Assembly: GCF_031755915.1 (NCBI RefSeq)
Contig: NC_083382.1
Coordinates: forward strand, 14,707,501 to 14,771,500
Reading direction: 5' to 3'
Origin: Ziziphus jujuba
Lineage: Eukaryota; Streptophyta; Magnoliopsida; Rosales; Rhamnaceae
Length of the DNA: 64,000 bases
Below, piece after piece: positions 1 through 12,204 of this stretch. The notes under the pieces were generated by a model that searched no databases, had not been told where the DNA came from, and was given only the letters and a program-made list of their open reading frames with translations. Position 1 is the stretch's first letter, and each line of letters begins with the position of its first letter. The position numbers were made by a program, and so were the translations under genes.

Positions 1-560
1 TCATTAAATTATGTACAAATTTTCAATTTATTTGAATGTTTAAATGTTATTTGTTAAAGTTGAAAGTTCGATTTCAAAAAATTAATTTAATAAATTAATT
101 TACTGAGTGAAATAATTTAAAAAATTTATATATTTTTAAAATTTTCGATCGATGTGAACTCTGTTAGCATCCTCCTCTGAAAAGATAGCTATGTTTATTT
201 ATAAAATAAATAAATATACTGTCGGTAGACTAATTGTTTTATATTAGATGGTTACAAAATTTAAATGAAATTTACAATTATATATACAATATACAATATT
301 ATTTATTTATTTTTTAAAAAATCTACAAATACGTGTGCAATTTGAGACCTCAGCTGCCAGAAGGAAGCGCTTCCGCACAAATGCCTAATGATTGACGTGT
401 CAAATTACATTCAAATAGTGTATAGGATTTAAAAGTACCACTAAAAAAAAAGGAAAAATAATAATAACGATTTAAAAGGGATCCAAAAAGTCCTATATCT
501 CAACTACCACGTTATTATGATTGTCTCTGCGGGGAGAGCCCTGGGTAATAATAACCATTT
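1..560. repeat. Array block P, partial copy (P0)
   Basis: AT-rich non-coding block, almost identical to 13052-13610 and recognisably similar to 7440-7930, 23080-23530 and 55975-56530. It contains the conserved GC-rich patch with the 12-bp palindrome GGAAGCGCTTCC at 363-374. The block is cut by the left edge of the window. By analogy with the copies upstream of the genes at 3264 and 15921, it probably belonged to the far-upstream region of a gene copy further left. That role is inference; the repetition is seen directly. Confidence 0.8.
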
Positions 561-3263
561 GCCCATATAATAGGTTGAATTTTCAAAGCGTTTCCAACGA
601 AATTTTCATTAGTTTGGTCTATTTGAAATTTTTTTTTTTTGATATGATAGATAACTTCTAAAAAATTTTATTGAGTAAGAGACATGTGTAGATGAGGTGG
701 TAAAAAAATATAAAAGCTATTTAACCGATTTTCTATTTATGAATAATCTATTATTTATGAAAAATCTGTTGTTGAATAGTATGAGTTATAAATTCAACCT
801 ATTTTCTCTTTATCAATTCATGAGTTTTTTTTCTTTCCTCTTTCCTCCCATCTCTTTCTTTAAATATATTAATTTATTTCATTTTAAATTTTAAACATAA
901 TTCATTAAAAAACAAATTTAAATTGACACTATTGTTTGAAAAAATAATAATATCCAAGCATTAATACATTCCAAATAAAAAATCATTAAAAATACTTTCG
1001 AATCTACATGATGTCATTATATATCTTTTGTGTATCTATAATATTTATATTTTAGATTTTTTCTTATTTAAAATTTATTTTGGTTGATTAATTGCTAACA
1101 AAACTAGTTTTGTTATTTTTCTTTCCTTTTTAATTTCTTTCGAACCAATGAGTTCTTTTTTTTTTTTTGTCTTTTTTGGGGGGAAGGAAGTTTTGATGGG
1201 TCCACCATTGTACATATACACCTAACATCACATTAATAACAAAAAATATCATATAATTAATAAATATTCCAAGTTTCTTTATATGAATGTTCCATAAAAC
1301 TAAGTTATTTTTTTATATGAAAAAAAAAAATTGATTAAATTATCTTGGTTCTAGAATATGTATACCTAATTATGCATAAGCAATAAGAAGTTATTTGTAG
1401 TTAAGGTCATAATTCATACACTAATATTAGACATTGTACCTTTTAAATAATATATTTATCTAAATTCTTTATTAAATGCCAAGATCAATCTCATAAAAAT
1501 ATACATATCTTCCCACATTGGGGAAGGTATGTTGTTGCTCATTTTATGGTGGACTACATCACCATATAAAACAAAACTCTTATCTGTAAATATTATATTT
1601 GTTTAATTAAATTCTAATATATTCGTTAGTAAGGATAGGTTAGTAAGGAATTTAATTCTGATTAAAAAAGTAAAATTTCAAATTCTATAATAATGTTAAT
1701 AGATAAGTTATAAAAAATTTGACTCTGACTAAAAGGGAAAATATTCAAGTTACATAATCATGGCATTGAAAGTTTATTTGATCATACCTAAAGTGAGATA
1801 GCAGAATGGTTGATTTTGTTAACTTCATTTACCAATTTACCCTATCTATTATACTTATGCTCCACACCTAAGCCAGCAGAATACTTTCATTGTGATTCTT
1901 TTTTCTCATTTAATTTTTTGGTTTTAGTTTTTTTATTTCATTTATATTCATTATCTTTTGCATATTTATTATCTTCTCATTTATTTGTTTAATATATATA
2001 TATATATTGTAAATATCTACTTTTTATATCTTTCATATCACAATTATCTAAAATTATATTATACTTATGATAATCTTTTTTTTGCAATTTCTTAGTTATA
2101 ACATTATTATCAGCTACTAATTATTGGCAAATAAATCTATAATTAAAATTAGATATATACATTTTCAACAATATAAGGTTTATTATATAGATATATTTTT
2201 TTTCATTGTTAATTTATTTTTTAATTAGCTGTACATATTTAAATTTATTTTAAATTTGAAATAATAGTTTACAGTTAAAACAAACATTTCATGATCATTA
2301 GAGCATCTGATCAAACATATATTTGCCAAAAAAAAAGCCTTGTTAGCCTTTTAATCATTTCTTGTCTAAAAAAAAAATTGGTTTAAGGAATATCATAATT
2401 AGTTGTACTTTAGTTACCTAAAACTAAATTTGTTGCATCTTTGCTTATGTTATTATTATTTTTTTTCAAACTACTTATTAGAAAATAATCTATGATTCAT
2501 TATGTATGTTGCCCCATAGGGAAAAAAAAAAAAAAAAAAAATTGGGTCCGCCACTGGTTATTCCAGTTGTTTAACTTTTTATAGGTGGAAAATGTTTGCT
2601 CAGGAGGGATTCAATCCTCAATAAATGGAAAAATTACGAAGAACGTGATTACCTCCAAATATAACTTATCAAATTCTGTGATTTTTTTGAATGATGTCAT
2701 GATCAAAATACAAGGGAGCTATTTACGAATTGAATGTGCAATAATAGGCAACTAGCTGTATCATTTGCTGTTACTTTGTTTGGCAAAATAAATATAGGAA
2801 TGGCATTCCGTATATTATGCACTTACTCTTGAATCCTACAATTAAAACTTAAGTAAGATGAAAATAACGTACTTTTAAAATATAGTTAGTGTTTTTGCTT
2901 GTTTAGCACGTATAGGTGACCATAAAGAAAATAAATATGTATATATATATATTTTTTATTTAATTTTTGAAGATTTTCAGCAACTTTTTTTTTTCTTTTT
3001 GTTAAAAATATTTTCAATGTCTTTAACAAAAACAAAATAAATATTAATCTATGTACGTTTTTCCTTTTTGGATAATTTGTCTAAATTATACCATATACTT
3101 TTCCTTCAATCGATGAATTTCAATGGGCCAAGCCCAAATGGAAATGATAAATGACCCTTGGTATAAACCCATTGTAGTTGAAGAAAAACGATTATATATA
3201 GTGAAAACTCACCACAATACACAAGAAATCACATTAAAGAGTACAATATTACAAACATAGTGT
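561..3263. other. Block D1, downstream flank of the ACD6-like gene
   Basis: Non-coding AT-rich DNA repeated at 13611-15920 (close copy), 23931-25388 plus 28315-28600 (diverged) and in pieces across 56561-63442. Relative to D2 it retains about 350 bp (near 1740-2105) that D2 lacks; a shared ATTATT at the junction suggests a simple deletion in D2. The short reading frames here are low-complexity and change length between copies, so no gene is called. The right end should contain the 3' UTR of the minus-strand gene at 3264. No perfect AATAAA signal was identified close to its stop codon. Confidence 0.7.
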
Positions 3264-5118
3264 TTAGATTTTATCATTGTCATCAACATCACTTCTTGTA
3301 ACTATTACCAACAAATGGAAGGGATAATATAAAATGTAGCGTGTAATGCGATGAAGTGAGGAACTTGGGAAAAAAAGTGGAGCAAATACCATTGATATAG
3401 CAAGGATGCCAATCAAGCCCATGACTAAGACAAAAATGGCAAGCCCTATGTTTTTGCTCACTACCAGATGAACTCCTGCCATGAATGCTGTCGATACCAT
3501 GGTCAGAGCTAACCCCAACAATGTTACCGCGAATTTAAGGGAAATAATTGCAACAGCAGCTGTAGAGGAGCTATAAAAAGCTATGTAGTTGCTGATTATG
3601 TATGTATGAAACATGAACTTGTTGTAGACTGCGTTTCTCATTATTCCATGGCTTGGCTCCGAGCTGTCATCATCTTTGCCTGGCACAGAGAATCCGGCAG
3701 CGAAAGTTACGGTGACAATAAGCGTTGCAACTAACAGAAGAGTATTAGCTCTATCCTTGTAAAATTCCGTGTCCGGTGTCTGTGTCTGCACTTGTTTTCC
3801 AGTATTCTCTTCTGGTTTCGAGTTTTGGGGCTCAATAGGCATGCCAACGATTGTGCTCTGAGCTCGTCGAGCACCGGCGTGCCTCAAGGCTTGCCATGTC
3901 AGTCGCTGCAAAGCATGCATTATTTATTTATTTATTTTTTCTCACAAATAAGTATGCATGGACCAAAAAAAAAAAACATTTTTTTGGTTGATCTTTGAGC
4001 TTTACATGTATAACAAAAATCTGATTTTAGCATATGTAAGTAAACAAGATGATGAATGCATGTTTAATAAAGGTTGCTTGATTAGACTAAACTTAAAAGT
4101 CCAATCAAAGGCCATTAAAGATCTTAATTTTTGTATGTGTATGCGTACATCTTCATAATTTTGCTATGTGGGATATGAGCCCTTAGAGATTTAAATTTTG
4201 CATGTGTATGTGTCTGCATAATTTTGCTGTTTTGGACATAATTTGGGCATTCTCGTCCAACGTAGCAGATTAAGTTAGTATATACATATACAATTTTGAT
4301 CTGTTAAAAACATTATTCTCACTTTATAATGGGTATTTAGCGATATATTAAGTCCTAAAGGTTGGTTGGTACATCTTACATAAGAGTTGAATTGAATAGA
4401 AAGTGAATTATACCTCACGAAATGAGGGCATCCTGGTGCTAAAACTCAGAGCAACGTCAAGAGCTGTCTTTCCTTCTTTGTTCATGAGTTGTAGGTCAAT
4501 TCTGGAATCCCATGTCAAAATGCTAACAACCATAGGATGACTACCTTTTGTGGCCAAGTGTAAAGGAGTGTTTCCTTTGCAATCTCTTTCATTTATCAAA
4601 ATTTGAAGTTGAGGATTCTTTAGCATATATCTTACTGCTTTGGCCCTTCCATTCTCTGCGGCTAGATGAAGAATATTCTGATTTTGATTATTGTTCAGCT
4701 CTCTTGAATCGGGACAATGCAGCAGAAACTCTTTGATTATATCTATATGACCTTTACTAGATGCCATGTGAATAGGAAAGAAGCCTTTTTCATCAGCAAC
4801 ATATGAAGATTCTCTAAATTCATTTAGTATACGTCTAACTCCTTCCGTATAACCTACTAGTGCCGCATAGGAGAGAGGATTTCTCCCACTTTCATCAACC
4901 GATGTAAAGGCAGATTTCCACTTCAGCAATAAAATGTCCAAAATACCTGGTGCTACAAAACAAACTTAATCTGAGATAATTAATTTCCTATATATATGTA
5001 TATATATATATATATATATAAGTCGCCCTGTTATTATGATCTATCATCGGTATACCTCCTTCCCAAAAACTAAAAAAATAAAAAAATCAAGTTGCATATC
5101 CTACACTGTAACAAAATT

Positions 5119-5162
<44 letters not shown>

Positions 5163-6275
5163 TATATATAAATCAATAGAGACAATAACAGATCAGGACA
5201 ATTATGAGTACAAACCTCCAATCTTTCCAGCAAAGCAAACATGGAGAATTTTTTGTTTCATAAGATCATCAGGGTTATTTCCATCTTGATGCTCCATCAT
5301 GGCCTTAAAAAGCTCCATGTAACGAGCTTCAGCAGCCATATACAGAGGAGATTTTCCTTCACTGTTCACATCGTGTGTCACTTTTGGATCTTTGTCGAAC
5401 AACATTCGGGCGATCACGTTGTGTCGATTCTTCAATGCCAAATGCAAGGCTGTCTCTTTCTCATTATTCGTCACTCTTATTAGCGGCAAATTATTACTAC
5501 TAGTACTAGTGCTAGTACTACAAGAGTCAGAAAGATTTACCTTTTCTCCATGGACGAGCAAAATTTCGAGTGTGGCAAGGTGCCCGGAACTGGCAGCAAC
5601 ATGGAGAGGGAGATTGCCTGCTGAGTTCGTGAATTTAACAAGTTCCGGAAATTTCATGAGGATCTCTTCAACGAGCAGATGATAGCCTAAGCTTGCTGCA
5701 ATATGAAGGAGTGTATCTTCTCGAGATGCTTGTTGCTCGAAAAGAGAAATCTCCAAATCAAGATTTGTTGAAAGGCGGTGGAAGGAATCAATGTCGTTGG
5801 TGGTAACAGCCCTGTAGAATTGAGTGAAATCCATGTTCCGATGCTTCATTTGGTTCCTTATAATTTCATATTTAGCAGGTTCGGACGACGATATGGAACC
5901 TTTAGGCTCAAGGGGCTTCCCATGTTCCGATATGCAGATACGGTGGTAGATCCGCATATCGTCGACGGCGGGGCATTGCAACATCACCGCACCGCCGGTT
6001 TGGAGCATCGGTTTGGCAGCCCTGCGATTCATTGTAGTACGGAGGCACATTGTTTGGGAGGTGTGCTCAGGGGAATTCCCATCTTGTTCCGAAATTTCAC
6101 TGTCCATCTCTATATCGTCGACGGCGGGGCATTGCGAAATTGTAGGTCTATGCCCAGGGGAATTCCCATCTTGTTCCGATATTACTGGGTACATCTGTAT
6201 ATCGTCGGCGGCGGGGCATTGCACCTTCACCTCATCGCCGATTTGGAGCATCGGTTTGGCAGGCTTGCGATTCAT
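3264..6275 (-). CDS. ACD6-like ankyrin repeat / PGG-domain membrane protein (intact, three exons)
   Basis: Exons are 6275-5216, 4952-4414 and 3905-3264 (1060+539+642 = 2241 nt, 746 aa). Introns of 263 and 508 nt have GT..AG ends and keep frame: phase 1 with GGAG/GT to TTTGTAG/CA, then phase 0 with GAG/GT to TTGCAG/CG. The start at 6275 is the first ATG after an in-frame TAA in the leader. Residues 1-125 carry repeated QCPAVDD-type units. Residues about 149-530 hold ankyrin repeats (for example TLLHIAASLGY, NLPLHVAASSGH, GFFPIHMASSKGH, NTPLHLAT). About 583-712 is a PGG-type domain beginning YKDRANTLLLVATLIV, with four likely membrane helices. The PGG signature reads PGK. Related proteins (ACD6, ITN1 families) act at plant membranes in salicylic-acid and stress signalling; the specific role here is unknown. 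Compared with the copies at 15921 and 63443 it lacks 12 residues (WSQLGDLNLAII) between predicted helices 2 and 3. Confidence 0.88.
5118..5170. repeat. (TA)n(GA)n(TA)n microsatellite in intron 1
   Basis: About 12 TA units run straight into about 10 GA units and then TA again, inside the first intron of the ACD6-like gene. The corresponding intron of the pseudogene copy (20719-20750) keeps the TA run but has only about three GA-type repeats, so the tract has changed length since duplication. Confidence 0.95.
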
Positions 6276-6355
6276 TGTAGTACCGAGGCACTTTGTTGGG
6301 GAGGTGTGCGAGGCACAGTAGTATGGTGGGTGATCTTATTCATAATTCAAATACG

Positions 6356-6391
<36 letters not shown>

Positions 6392-6618
6392 CTACAACCT
6401 ATTGCTTGATGCTAAAAACATATTTATCATTTACCAGGTTTATTTTTTTAAAATAAAATTTTAAATATTAATAAATTTATATTTAATTATTAATTATTTT
6501 TTAATTATTAATTTTTAATATGATTTAAAAGTTAATTAAAAAAGGATTTAATATTAAAATCGAATGTCGTATAAGACTGATTCTATATATTTGTATATAC
6601 ATAAACTATTATATTAGA

Positions 6619-6649
<31 letters not shown>

Positions 6650-6720
6650 TTTTCGTGAGGCAGTTCTAAATAAGGTATACTTTTCATAATCATTTGATTC
6701 TAATCAATGAATGGAATATT
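6276..6720 (-). promoter_or_regulatory. Leader and proximal promoter of the ACD6-like gene
   Basis: This is the region immediately upstream of the start codon on the minus strand. The leader next to the ATG (6276-6310) is nearly the same in the pseudogene copy and is also present, translated, inside exon 1 at 6033-6066. TA runs at about 6359-6388 and 6624-6645 could supply TATA elements, but no single TATA box can be chosen. The block is conserved at 21701-22310 in the second unit, apart from a 162-bp insertion there. Confidence 0.5.
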
Positions 6721-8050
6721 ATAAAAGCCAATATCTAACAATTTCCCAACATCCACTAGTCAACAAAATTTTTAAAATGCATCGAAAAAAATATATTTAT
6801 ATATTTTTTATGGTCCAAACACAGCAATTGTGCATACATATTATTGAAAAACTTGTTTATATACCGACAGCTATACATACATAAGGTAATAAATGAAGGT
6901 AGGAGGTAGGAAAACATTATTTGAGCAGCAAAACTAATTAGGCCAAGCCATTAAATCACACGATTCCGCCGTTTGCATTAATTTATTGGTTCTGTATCAT
7001 TGTTTACTTACTATTCTCAACGTGGAAATTATGTTATTAAATTCTAACAAGTATGAATTAATGCCTTGTCATCCATCTAATTGATTTAATTAGCAGAATT
7101 TTTCAGTTAACGGTCCGAAATAGAAAGCATTTTTATTCATTTATACCGTCCTAATTATGAAAAAAATGAAAATATTTATACTGTTTTGTTTTGAGGGTGA
7201 AATATACATAATGATTATCGTATATCAGTACTGCTTACCACATGAGGATATATATCCTGAATTAACTACACAAATTACCATGGGCGTGATAAACTAATAT
7301 GGACAATAAAAATAAAGCTCATATACTTTCATGCTAATTTAATTGGACATTACCCTTAGGAGTTCATTTTCCCATCCATATCAATATCTCTTAGATTAAG
7401 TAATTGGATATATACCCTTATGTTCATTTATCCATTCATATCAATATCTCTTTTATTTATAAAAAAATTATCGATCTGTGTGCTTAGATACCCTTTGTTA
7501 AAGTTGAGAGTTTCATCATAAAAAATTAACCTAATTGAGGAACAACTTAAAAGTTTTATATACTTTTTAAAATTTTTATGTTTATTCAATACCAACTTTG
7601 TTAGGATTCTCTAACAAAAATTAGTTATGTTTATTTATAAAATAAATAAATAAGCTGTCAGTAGAATAATTGTTTTATATTAGATGGTTGCAAATTATAA
7701 ATGAAATTTAATTATGTCTTCAATATACAATATTTATTTATTTAAGAAATCTACAATATATAATATACGTGTGCAATTTGAGACCTCAGCTGCCAGAAGG
7801 AAGCGCTTCCGCACAAGGGCCCAAAGATGGATGTGTCAAATTACATTCAGATAGTGTATAGATAACTGCAATTTAAAAGCGATGCAAAAAGTCCTGTGTA
7901 TCTCAACTAACGAGTTATTGTGATTGACACCCAAGGGGGCGGATCGAATGGCAGGAGCCGACCAACCCCTCACATCTGCATGCAAAAGTTATGCGTTTGA
8001 ATTTTGACAAGTTACATATGAGCTTTATTGTGGTTTCATATTTAAATATT
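6721..8050. repeat. Array block P1 (far-upstream region of gene 1)
   Basis: Close relative of 22310-23660 (P3) and more distant relative of 12205-13610 (P2) and 55133-56530 (P4). It carries GGAAGCGCTTCC at 7799-7810. P1 and P3 share a segment starting near 7926 (CCAAGGGGGCGGATCGAATG onward, about 110 bp) that P0, P2 and P4 lack, so two P subtypes exist. P1 lacks the second copy of a roughly 144-bp internal duplication found in P2 and P4. Homology to P3 ends abruptly near 8046. Confidence 0.8.
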
Positions 8051-8576
8051 TTTTTAAATACTTGATATTTAAAATTTTTTTTGAGGGCCCGATAATAATA
8101 CTAAATGTTCAAAAAAATCCAAGAGCACCAAAAAAAAAAAAAAAAATTACATGGTTAAAAAAATTCTGGGTGCTAGAAAAAAATGCCAAATATTCAAAAA
8201 AAATCCGAGATATAAAAAAATATATATATATTCCAAAAATATCACATGGTAAAAAAAATTTTGAGAGCCCAATTACCATATGGTTAAAAAAAAAAAAATC
8301 TAAGGGTCTAAAAAAATACAATGTGGTTAAAAAAGTTTCAAGTGCCCAGAAAAAATAACAGACAATAAAAAGAAATTCCTAAAGCTCAATAAAAATACCA
8401 AATGTTTTTTGGGCTTGAAGAATTTTTTTGAACATGATATATATATATATATATATATTTTTGGGGATCTTAAATTTTTTTGAAAATTTTAAATGGAAAA
8501 ATCTGAAAAATAAATTAAAAAAAATCATATTTGGAAGCCACATGCACCACACACGATATCTATTTGATGAACTCAT
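8051..8576. repeat. A-rich degenerate repeat tract
   Basis: A quasi-periodic, A-rich sequence in which phrases such as CATGGTTAAAAAAA, GAGAGCCCA and CCAAATGTT recur with drift. It contains several A runs of ten or more and a TA microsatellite at about 8437-8458. The long reading frames on both strands are products of base composition. It marks the left end of the non-array spacer between units 1 and 2. Confidence 0.6.
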
Positions 8577-8928
8577 TTAATTTTAACTGAGTTGGATTAA
8601 TTTGTAACAATTTTGAAAATGAAGATATCAATATAGTAAAATTAATTTTAAAGCTTTTAAAACAAAATTAAGTGATTTTAGAGTACGTCAAAATGCAAGT
8701 ATTACTCTTTTTTTTATTATTTTTTTTCTAAATAAATTGGTCAAGTCTCATGATTCAAATATATATATATATATATATATAATTTTTTTTTATATGTATA
8801 TAAACAGTAATACAATTCTAAATAAATAAATAATGAATCTCCCCCCAAAAAAAATAAAAAAATGAATTGTATAATAATCTTATTAAAATGAAAGAAGTGA
8901 AGAAAAGAAAAGGGAGTGGAAAAGCACA

Positions 8929-9127
8929 TCATGATGGAAGAGAAACGTGGGTTGATGGGAAGCAAAACACCACAAACCAAAGACATAGCTTGCGAAATAT
9001 CAATAGTAATGGGAATCTCAATTTCCAAAACAGCAAGAATTGAAACTGATAACACTGAGTTGTTCAAGAACTCCCCTGTTGGACTCACTGGCTCTAACAA
9101 TGTTCTTTCCTCTCGAAAATCCTCCAT
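8929..9127 (-). pseudogene. WSD1-like acyltransferase, isolated N-terminal exon fragment
   Basis: The minus strand from the ATG at 9127 encodes a peptide with the segments LLEPVSPTGEF, SVLSVSILAVLE and LPINPRFSSIM. I recognise these as the N-terminal exon of plant WSD1-like wax ester synthase/diacylglycerol acyltransferases. In that family PRFSSIM is followed by the rest of the acyl-transfer domain, including the HHxxxDG active site. Here recognisable similarity stops after SSIM and runs into low-complexity A/T sequence; no further exon is visible down to 8050. No plausible donor GT sits exactly at the break. It is best read as an exon-sized relic. The family assignment rests on remembered motifs, not on a search. 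Confidence 0.55.
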
Positions 9128-9229
9128 TCTATTCTCCGTTTTTTCCACAATAGTAATGTTAAAATTTAACACATTGTTTATATATCCACATCATCAATTT
9201 ATTATTGGTAAGTTTTTTTACTAACAAAT

Positions 9230-11973
9230 CAATTTGCTTAATTCTAGCATGTTTAACATATTTAATTTCTTTTTAAAGCAGAGAGATGTCAAAATAAAAT
9301 GTTTAAAACAAAAATAAAAGTATAACAGAAGAACATATAGTAGAAAATTTATTTTGCATAACAGAAACTAGTGTAAATATGTATATTGTATAATACCTCC
9401 TCATACAATCTATATATATATATATATACACGTATGACATATAGGTATTGTATATCATAACAAAAGTTTAAGTATTATACCCAAAAAAAAAAAAAAAAGC
9501 ATGTACCTTAAGCATGCAAAATATAATTTGATATAATTTTTTTTTTTTTTGGTTAAATAGCAAAATGTTTAGATCAAAATAAAAGTATTCTTTATAAAAA
9601 AAAAATATTTTTTTGAGTGAAAATTCTTTATAAGAAAATTGAATATGTTAAACATGCAATAATTAAGCAAGATTAATTTGTTATTAAAAAATTCTCAATT
9701 TGACATTGATTATATGGATATATATATATATATGTATAGATATATATAGGTGATGTGTTAAATCTTAATAAGTTGACAATTTTAAATTTAAAAGTCCTAC
9801 TACCTCAATTATAAACCCATCCTCTCGAATAATTTATCGGGGTATATTTATCATTTCGTAAATATTTAGATTAAAAAAAAAAAGATACATCTAAACTACT
9901 CAACTTACAAAATAACTAGGATTCTTTAGTCAAATTTATTTGAATTGTCAAAATTTAAATAAATTAGGGATACTAATTAGAATATTTTCTATCACTAACT
10001 AATATATTTATCTATTTATTTTATTTCCTATTGAGCCATAATGTAAGCTTGTAAAAAACGCTTAATCCGTCATACAAGGTAAGAAGAAATAATAATTTTA
10101 CATGTTTATTTATTTATTTTATTTATTTTTTGTTTTTGACGTAAAATCTAAAACCTCTTTTAGTAGAATTTTTTAAAAAAAAAAGAAAAAAAAAAAAGAG
10201 ATCTTTTAATAGACCGTTTGGAAGGTCTTTCGCTGTTGCCACACCAATGCCTCCAAAGACTTTCTAACTACATTTTTTATTTTCAACCATTACATGTTCA
10301 TTAATGGTGAATAAGGATGAACAACTTTGATTGTTAATTTTTACATTAATAACTATTAATTATCGTTATTATTATTATGTTAGTACCACGAAGTAGCTTT
10401 TATTGTTGTGGGTTATTGGTTATTGCTTGGGCATATATGTAAGAAGGTTTTATTATACATATCTTTGGACTAATTATATTGATTTTCAAAATTTGCAATT
10501 TAAATCCACAATTTTTATAAATAATGATTTAGGCTTTCAATTTTTAAATTTATTGTAGATTAATCCAATTTCCAATTTGAGAAATAGATGAGTAATAGCT
10601 CCATTCATTTACATGTCACGTGACCCCATCCCTCAATCCAAATATAAAAAACTTCATCCCTAAACCCCATCTATGTGGGCAAGCCATTAGCCATTCGTTT
10701 GTTCCAAATTAGAGATTGAACTAAATCTATCAGAAATTGAAAAATTGAACAACTAAATCTGTACTTTTCAATGCTGAAAACCAAAATTGCAAAATATTGA
10801 AAGGGGAATATTACACCAGCCCCCCAGGTTTAATGTTACTAGGAATTAGTCCTTTAGGTTTAAAAAATATTAAAATCTTTCCCTGGTGTTAACTTCTATT
10901 CATCCTTCAGAATTAAACTTTTTCTCATCACATGGCCTTGTAAAATAACTTAAATACCCTTAAGCTGTTTTAAATATAAAATACTAAAAAATATATCAAT
11001 CATACCCCTTAAAATTTGAAAATGCATTATTGTTGGAATAATGCAATAAAAAATTTTGAAAGCTAGAAATCAACGTTGGAGTCCTATGATTAGATTTGGA
11101 AAGGACCGTTCACACCCCTCCTTGGTATTTTTTTTTGCAGAATTCTTCATAGGTACAACTCCTTATACCTATAAAAGTAGGATTGCTCCAACATAACTTA
11201 CAAAACCTTGTCATTTACAACAATAGTAGTAGCTCCGAATTTGGTCATATTCATTTACAACCAGACAGCCCATTTTAAATATAAACGCCATATATCAAAC
11301 CTCAAATGCAATCTCAAATCTCAAAACAACAATAATGCATACATATAATGCATTCGTCAAGTGCTAGTAGCAAAATTAATGGAGACCTAATAAAATTCAA
11401 AAGATGAAAGTTTTTTGAGGAAAGAAGACAAGGATAAAAATCTCATAATCAACTTCCAATCTATCTAAGCTGTACTTATTTTGCTTTCTAGGAAAATGCA
11501 ACTGCTACTCTATTTGGACACTTGATAATGAAAAGTTCAATTGCTATGATAATGCAACCAGTTAACAAAGACAAAACGAAAATATGGAAAGTCGAATGTC
11601 GTTTTATGCAAAGTGGAATGGATGACAAAAATGAAATTAAGAACCTAACTGCAAAGGTTATAATCTAGAAGCAATGGATGGTGGAATGAGGACCCTAATA
11701 TTTGTAAATATGGTGTTTTTGTCATATTTGTTCTTGCATTAATATATGTTCTAATAATCATCAAAATATAAAGTAGATTTTTAAGCACAAATGTTTAAAA
11801 AGCAATATCAAATTCTATTAAAAGTTGGTTATTGAAAAAACCCTATTAAAAAAAAAAATAGTTAGGCTATTGGAAAATTAAGAAAAGACCTGGTTATTTG
11901 GAAAAGTAAAATATAACTTGATTATTAAAAAAAAAAAAAAAAGTAAGAAAACACTTAACTGTAGAAAAAGTAA

Positions 11974-12007
<34 letters not shown>

Positions 12008-12200
12008 TCTTGGATGACAAAAAATAAAAAAAAATAAAAAAAAATAAAGCTTGGCTACTGGACCAAGCTCCTTTTTCATCATGCCCCCCACACCATCCAT
12101 CAACCAAGTTATTTCTCTTACTCATCACCAACATTGCATTTTCTATTTATTAGCTAACTATTTATTAGCTAAAACTAAGTCACCCTACTCGTACTCATCA
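9230..12200. other. Intergenic spacer, no gene seen
   Basis: AT-rich sequence with homopolymer A/T runs, TA microsatellites (about 9410-9430 and 9718-9735) and an (ATA)n run at about 11974-12007. No reading frame shows a recognisable domain. This stretch is not part of the repeated array and separates the P1 and P2 blocks, where a D block and gene would be expected if the array were regular. Confidence 0.6.
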
Positions 12201-12204
12201 TCAA

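Noticed and set aside
697..894. 65-codon plus-strand frame, also present at 13712-13909
   Set aside because: It is conserved only because D1 and D2 are near-identical copies. The translation is low-complexity (Phe/Leu/Asn) and the frame is broken in D4.
5778..6464. 228-codon plus-strand frame opposite exon 1 of gene 1
   Set aside because: It is the antisense shadow of the QCPAVDD repeat exon and continues into a TA microsatellite. No family resemblance.
7926..8046. Possible tRNA-derived SINE in P1 and P3
   Set aside because: A box-B-like GCGTTTGAATTTT is present, but there is no convincing box A, A-tail or target duplication.
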